Shown in pieces: positions 62,404-64,000 of a stretch of 64,000 nt of DNA. The position numbers were made by a program, and so were the translations under genes. The first letter of the stretch is position 1. Each line of letters opens with the position of its first letter. The notes under the pieces are model-generated. The model searched no databases. It was given only the letters and a program-made list of their open reading frames with translations, and had not been told where the DNA came from. This stretch comes from JAOXRU01 sp965247735. GTDB taxonomy: Bacteria; Bacteroidota; Bacteroidia; Flavobacteriales; Flavobacteriaceae. The stretch spans positions 2,666,001-2,730,000 of the forward strand of contig CBDFHN010000002.1 in NCBI GenBank assembly GCA_965247735.1. Reading direction: 5' to 3'.

Positions 62404-62493
62404 ATCTATATAAATGGAAGGCAAATATACAAAGTTATTATTGGTAATAGAGTAGGAATATTGCAAAGAGAAGCTTGGTAACAACTCTAGTGC

Positions 62494-62523
62494 TTGTTAT
62501 TCCTCAATAAAAAATTATATTTG
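62494..62523 (+). promoter_or_regulatory. Promoter of cvpA
   Basis: TTG (62494-62496), a 19-nt spacer and TATATTTG (62516-62523), 14 bp before the ATG. Full match to the Bacteroidetes consensus. Confidence 0.75.
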
Positions 62524-62537
62524 TTAAAATAGAAGAC

Positions 62538-63035
62538 ATGAATTTTATAGATATTGTTTTAGGAGGATTACTAGTTTTTGGCATCTTTAAAGGCTTAAAA
62601 AACGGTTTTTTTGTAGAAATCGCTTCTTTAATTGCACTTATTGCAGGAATATACGGTGCTATTCATTTCTCCTTTTTTGTAGGCGACTATTTGGGAACTC
62701 GAGTAGATTGGCAAGAAAAATATATCAATATCACTGCTTTTATTATAACCTTTATTGCTATAATTTTAGCTGTTTCATTGGCAGGAAAATTACTGACTAA
62801 GGTTGCTGATTTTGCTGCCTTGGGTATATTTAACAAAATACTAGGAGGGCTTTTTGGTGGTCTTAAAATAGGTGTAATTCTTGGCGCGGCACTATTATTT
62901 CTTCATAAAACCAATAATGCTGCTGGACTCATCAAGGAAGATACTATTAAAGAATCTGTACTATATGAACCTGTAAAAACTATTGGAGCCATTGTTTTTG
63001 GACTTGTTTTTAATGATGAGGAAGAGCGTTTATAA
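62538..63035 (+). CDS. cvpA: CvpA-family membrane protein
   Basis: 165 residues with four membrane helices. The N-terminus MNFIDIVLGGLLVFGIFKGLKNGFFVEIASLIALIAGIYGA and the later LAGKLLTKVADFAALGIFNKILGGLFGGLKIGV are the two family signatures. E. coli CvpA is needed for colicin V production and tolerance of some stresses; its molecular role is unclear. Independent promoter and terminator. Confidence 0.92.
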   Translation: MNFIDIVLGGLLVFGIFKGLKNGFFVEIASLIALIAGIYGAIHFSFFVGDYLGTRVDWQEKYINITAFIITFIAIILAVSLAGKLLTKVADFAALGIFNKILGGLFGGLKIGVILGAALLFLHKTNNAAGLIKEDTIKESVLYEPVKTIGAIVFGLVFNDEEERL

Positions 63036-63075
63036 ACCCAAAGAACACTAGCATTATATTTCTAAATAAAACAAA

Positions 63076-63111
63076 AAAAGCATCAATTCTATTGAAAGAA
63101 TTGATGCTTTT
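63076..63111. terminator. Bidirectional terminator between cvpA and the SulP gene
   Basis: AAAAGCATCAATTCT (63076-63090) and AGAATTGATGCTTTT (63097-63111) form a perfect 15-bp stem with A and T runs on either side, serving both convergent genes. Confidence 0.92.
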
Positions 63112-63132
63112 TAACATAATTATAAAATCCTA

Positions 63133-64000
63133 TTAACTATTCTCTTTCAACCAAACGATACACTCATCAAAAGTGTGAAATAGATGATCTTTAGCAATCA
63201 AATCTGGAATAATATCAATATTCTCCATCATTAATCTTGGTTGTGGTAATACTTCTACCAATAATATCTCAATTCCATCTTTTCTTAAATCCACCAAAAT
63301 ATCTTCCAATGCATACAATCCTGATTGATCTATATACTGCATTCTTTCCATTCTAATAATTACAGAAGAAGCTGTACTCGGTATTTGCTTTGCCAACTGT
63401 TGAAAATCGCTTGTAGAACCAAAAAACAGAGGTCCTTTTATGTGCTTGATAAATACTTTTTCTTTAAACTCTTCAGGAAAATCAAGCTCATCATCCCATG
63501 CTTTTTCTTTTTTAAGTGATTTTACATCTGAACGTTCGGCAGTAAGGTCACCTATTTTTTTCATAAACATTAATGATGCTATGATTAAACCTATACCAAC
63601 AGCATACACCAAGTTCCACAAAGAAGAAAGTAATAATACAACAACCATAATAAGCACTTCTGAGCTTAACTTAATTGGTCCTATTTTTATATCTGAAGGT
63701 AATAATCGGACTGCCTTTAAACCTTTATAATCCATAACTCCTATACCTACAGTAATTAATATCCCAGCAAGTACAGCTGCAGGAATTTTTGAAGCTACAG
63801 GCCCTAAAACCAATAAAATAAACAATAACATAATACCAGCCATCATTCCTGACAACTTGGTTTTACCTCCAGCTTTAATATTTACCACTGTTCTAATAGT
63901 TGCTCCGGCACCAGGAATACCGCCAAAAAGTGCAGCTACAGCATTACCTATTCCTTGCCCTATCAGCTCTTTATTTGGCTTATGTTTGGTTTTTGTCATA
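63133..64000 (-). CDS. SulP-family anion transporter with STAS domain, 5' part missing
   Basis: The visible 289 residues are the C-terminal part; the frame runs off the window end, and the ATG at 63999 is internal. NKELIGQGIGNAVAALFGGIPGAGATIRTVVNIKAGGKTKLSGM is the conserved transmembrane core of SulP, followed by further helices and a cytoplasmic STAS domain (GPLFFGSTSDFQQLAKQIP...VIIRMERMQYIDQSGLYALEDIL). Family members carry sulfate, bicarbonate or other anions with sodium or protons; substrate not predictable. Confidence 0.92.
   Translation of the reverse strand, partial: MTKTKHKPNKELIGQGIGNAVAALFGGIPGAGATIRTVVNIKAGGKTKLSGMMAGIMLLFILLVLGPVASKIPAAVLAGILITVGIGVMDYKGLKAVRLLPSDIKIGPIKLSSEVLIMVVVLLLSSLWNLVYAVGIGLIIASLMFMKKIGDLTAERSDVKSLKKEKAWDDELDFPEEFKEKVFIKHIKGPLFFGSTSDFQQLAKQIPSTASSVIIRMERMQYIDQSGLYALEDILVDLRKDGIEILLVEVLPQPRLMMENIDIIPDLIAKDHLFHTFDECIVWLKENS

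Overview
The window is about 64 kb of chromosome from a member of the Bacteroidota, most likely a marine-type Flavobacteriaceae. The evidence is low G+C, promoters of the Bacteroidetes type (TTG, about 19-22 nt, then TAnnTTTG), scarce Shine-Dalgarno sites, many outer-membrane lipoproteins, and flavobacterial gene neighbourhoods (purN-rnhA next to acpP-fabF-rnc-IPExxxVDY-pyk; PfkB-amidophosphoribosyltransferase; pheS with small conserved proteins and cvpA). No phage, IS element or CRISPR array was seen.

Layout. 1-4 kb: the 3' part of an ALDH7-type dehydrogenase, an unknown protein, a vWA lipoprotein and an HD-domain protein. 4.1-10.5 kb: a four-gene minus-strand operon with three related lipoproteins, each carrying one C-terminal CxxCH haem motif, and a soluble His-rich protein. 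11-14.7 kb: a START-domain protein, a PfkB kinase and an amidophosphoribosyltransferase. 14.7-16.3 kb: no protein genes, but three near-identical copies of a roughly 72-nt small RNA, each with a candidate promoter box and an intrinsic terminator; this is the most striking unexplained signal. 16.3-28.8 kb: a repeat-rich lipoprotein, a pseudouridine synthase, Mn-type SOD, an AddA-like helicase-nuclease, kbl, an OmpA/TSP3 porin and an AddB-like nuclease.

29.4-38.2 kb: a minus-strand cluster that looks like a functional unit: a NitT/TauT-type ABC ATPase and permease, a membrane-anchored solute-binding protein fused to an OmpA peptidoglycan-binding domain, two coiled-coil proteins, two membrane proteins and a CbbX/SpoVK-type AAA+ ATPase. 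38.5-41.2 kb: a tiny lipoprotein, a TPR histidine kinase and a response regulator. 41.6-46 kb: housekeeping and accessory genes with tRNA-Ala(GGC). 46-49.1 kb: three tandem paralogues with GIGT-type repeats, conserved ends and variable middles. 49.4-55 kb: rnhA, purN, acpP, fabF (split by an apparent one-base deletion), rnc, an IPExxxVDY-family gene and pyk. 55-59 kb: dinB, then a ThiF-like E1 protein, a PAS-LuxR regulator and an N-acyltransferase-like protein, which may form a small signalling or metabolite module. 59-64 kb: an NAD(P)-binding protein overlapping a CYTH protein, pheS, cvpA and the 3' part of a SulP transporter.

A dispersed element of about 80 bp occurs twice (1.4 kb and 55.0 kb), both times between convergent genes. 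All functional calls rest on motifs read by eye; no database search was possible.
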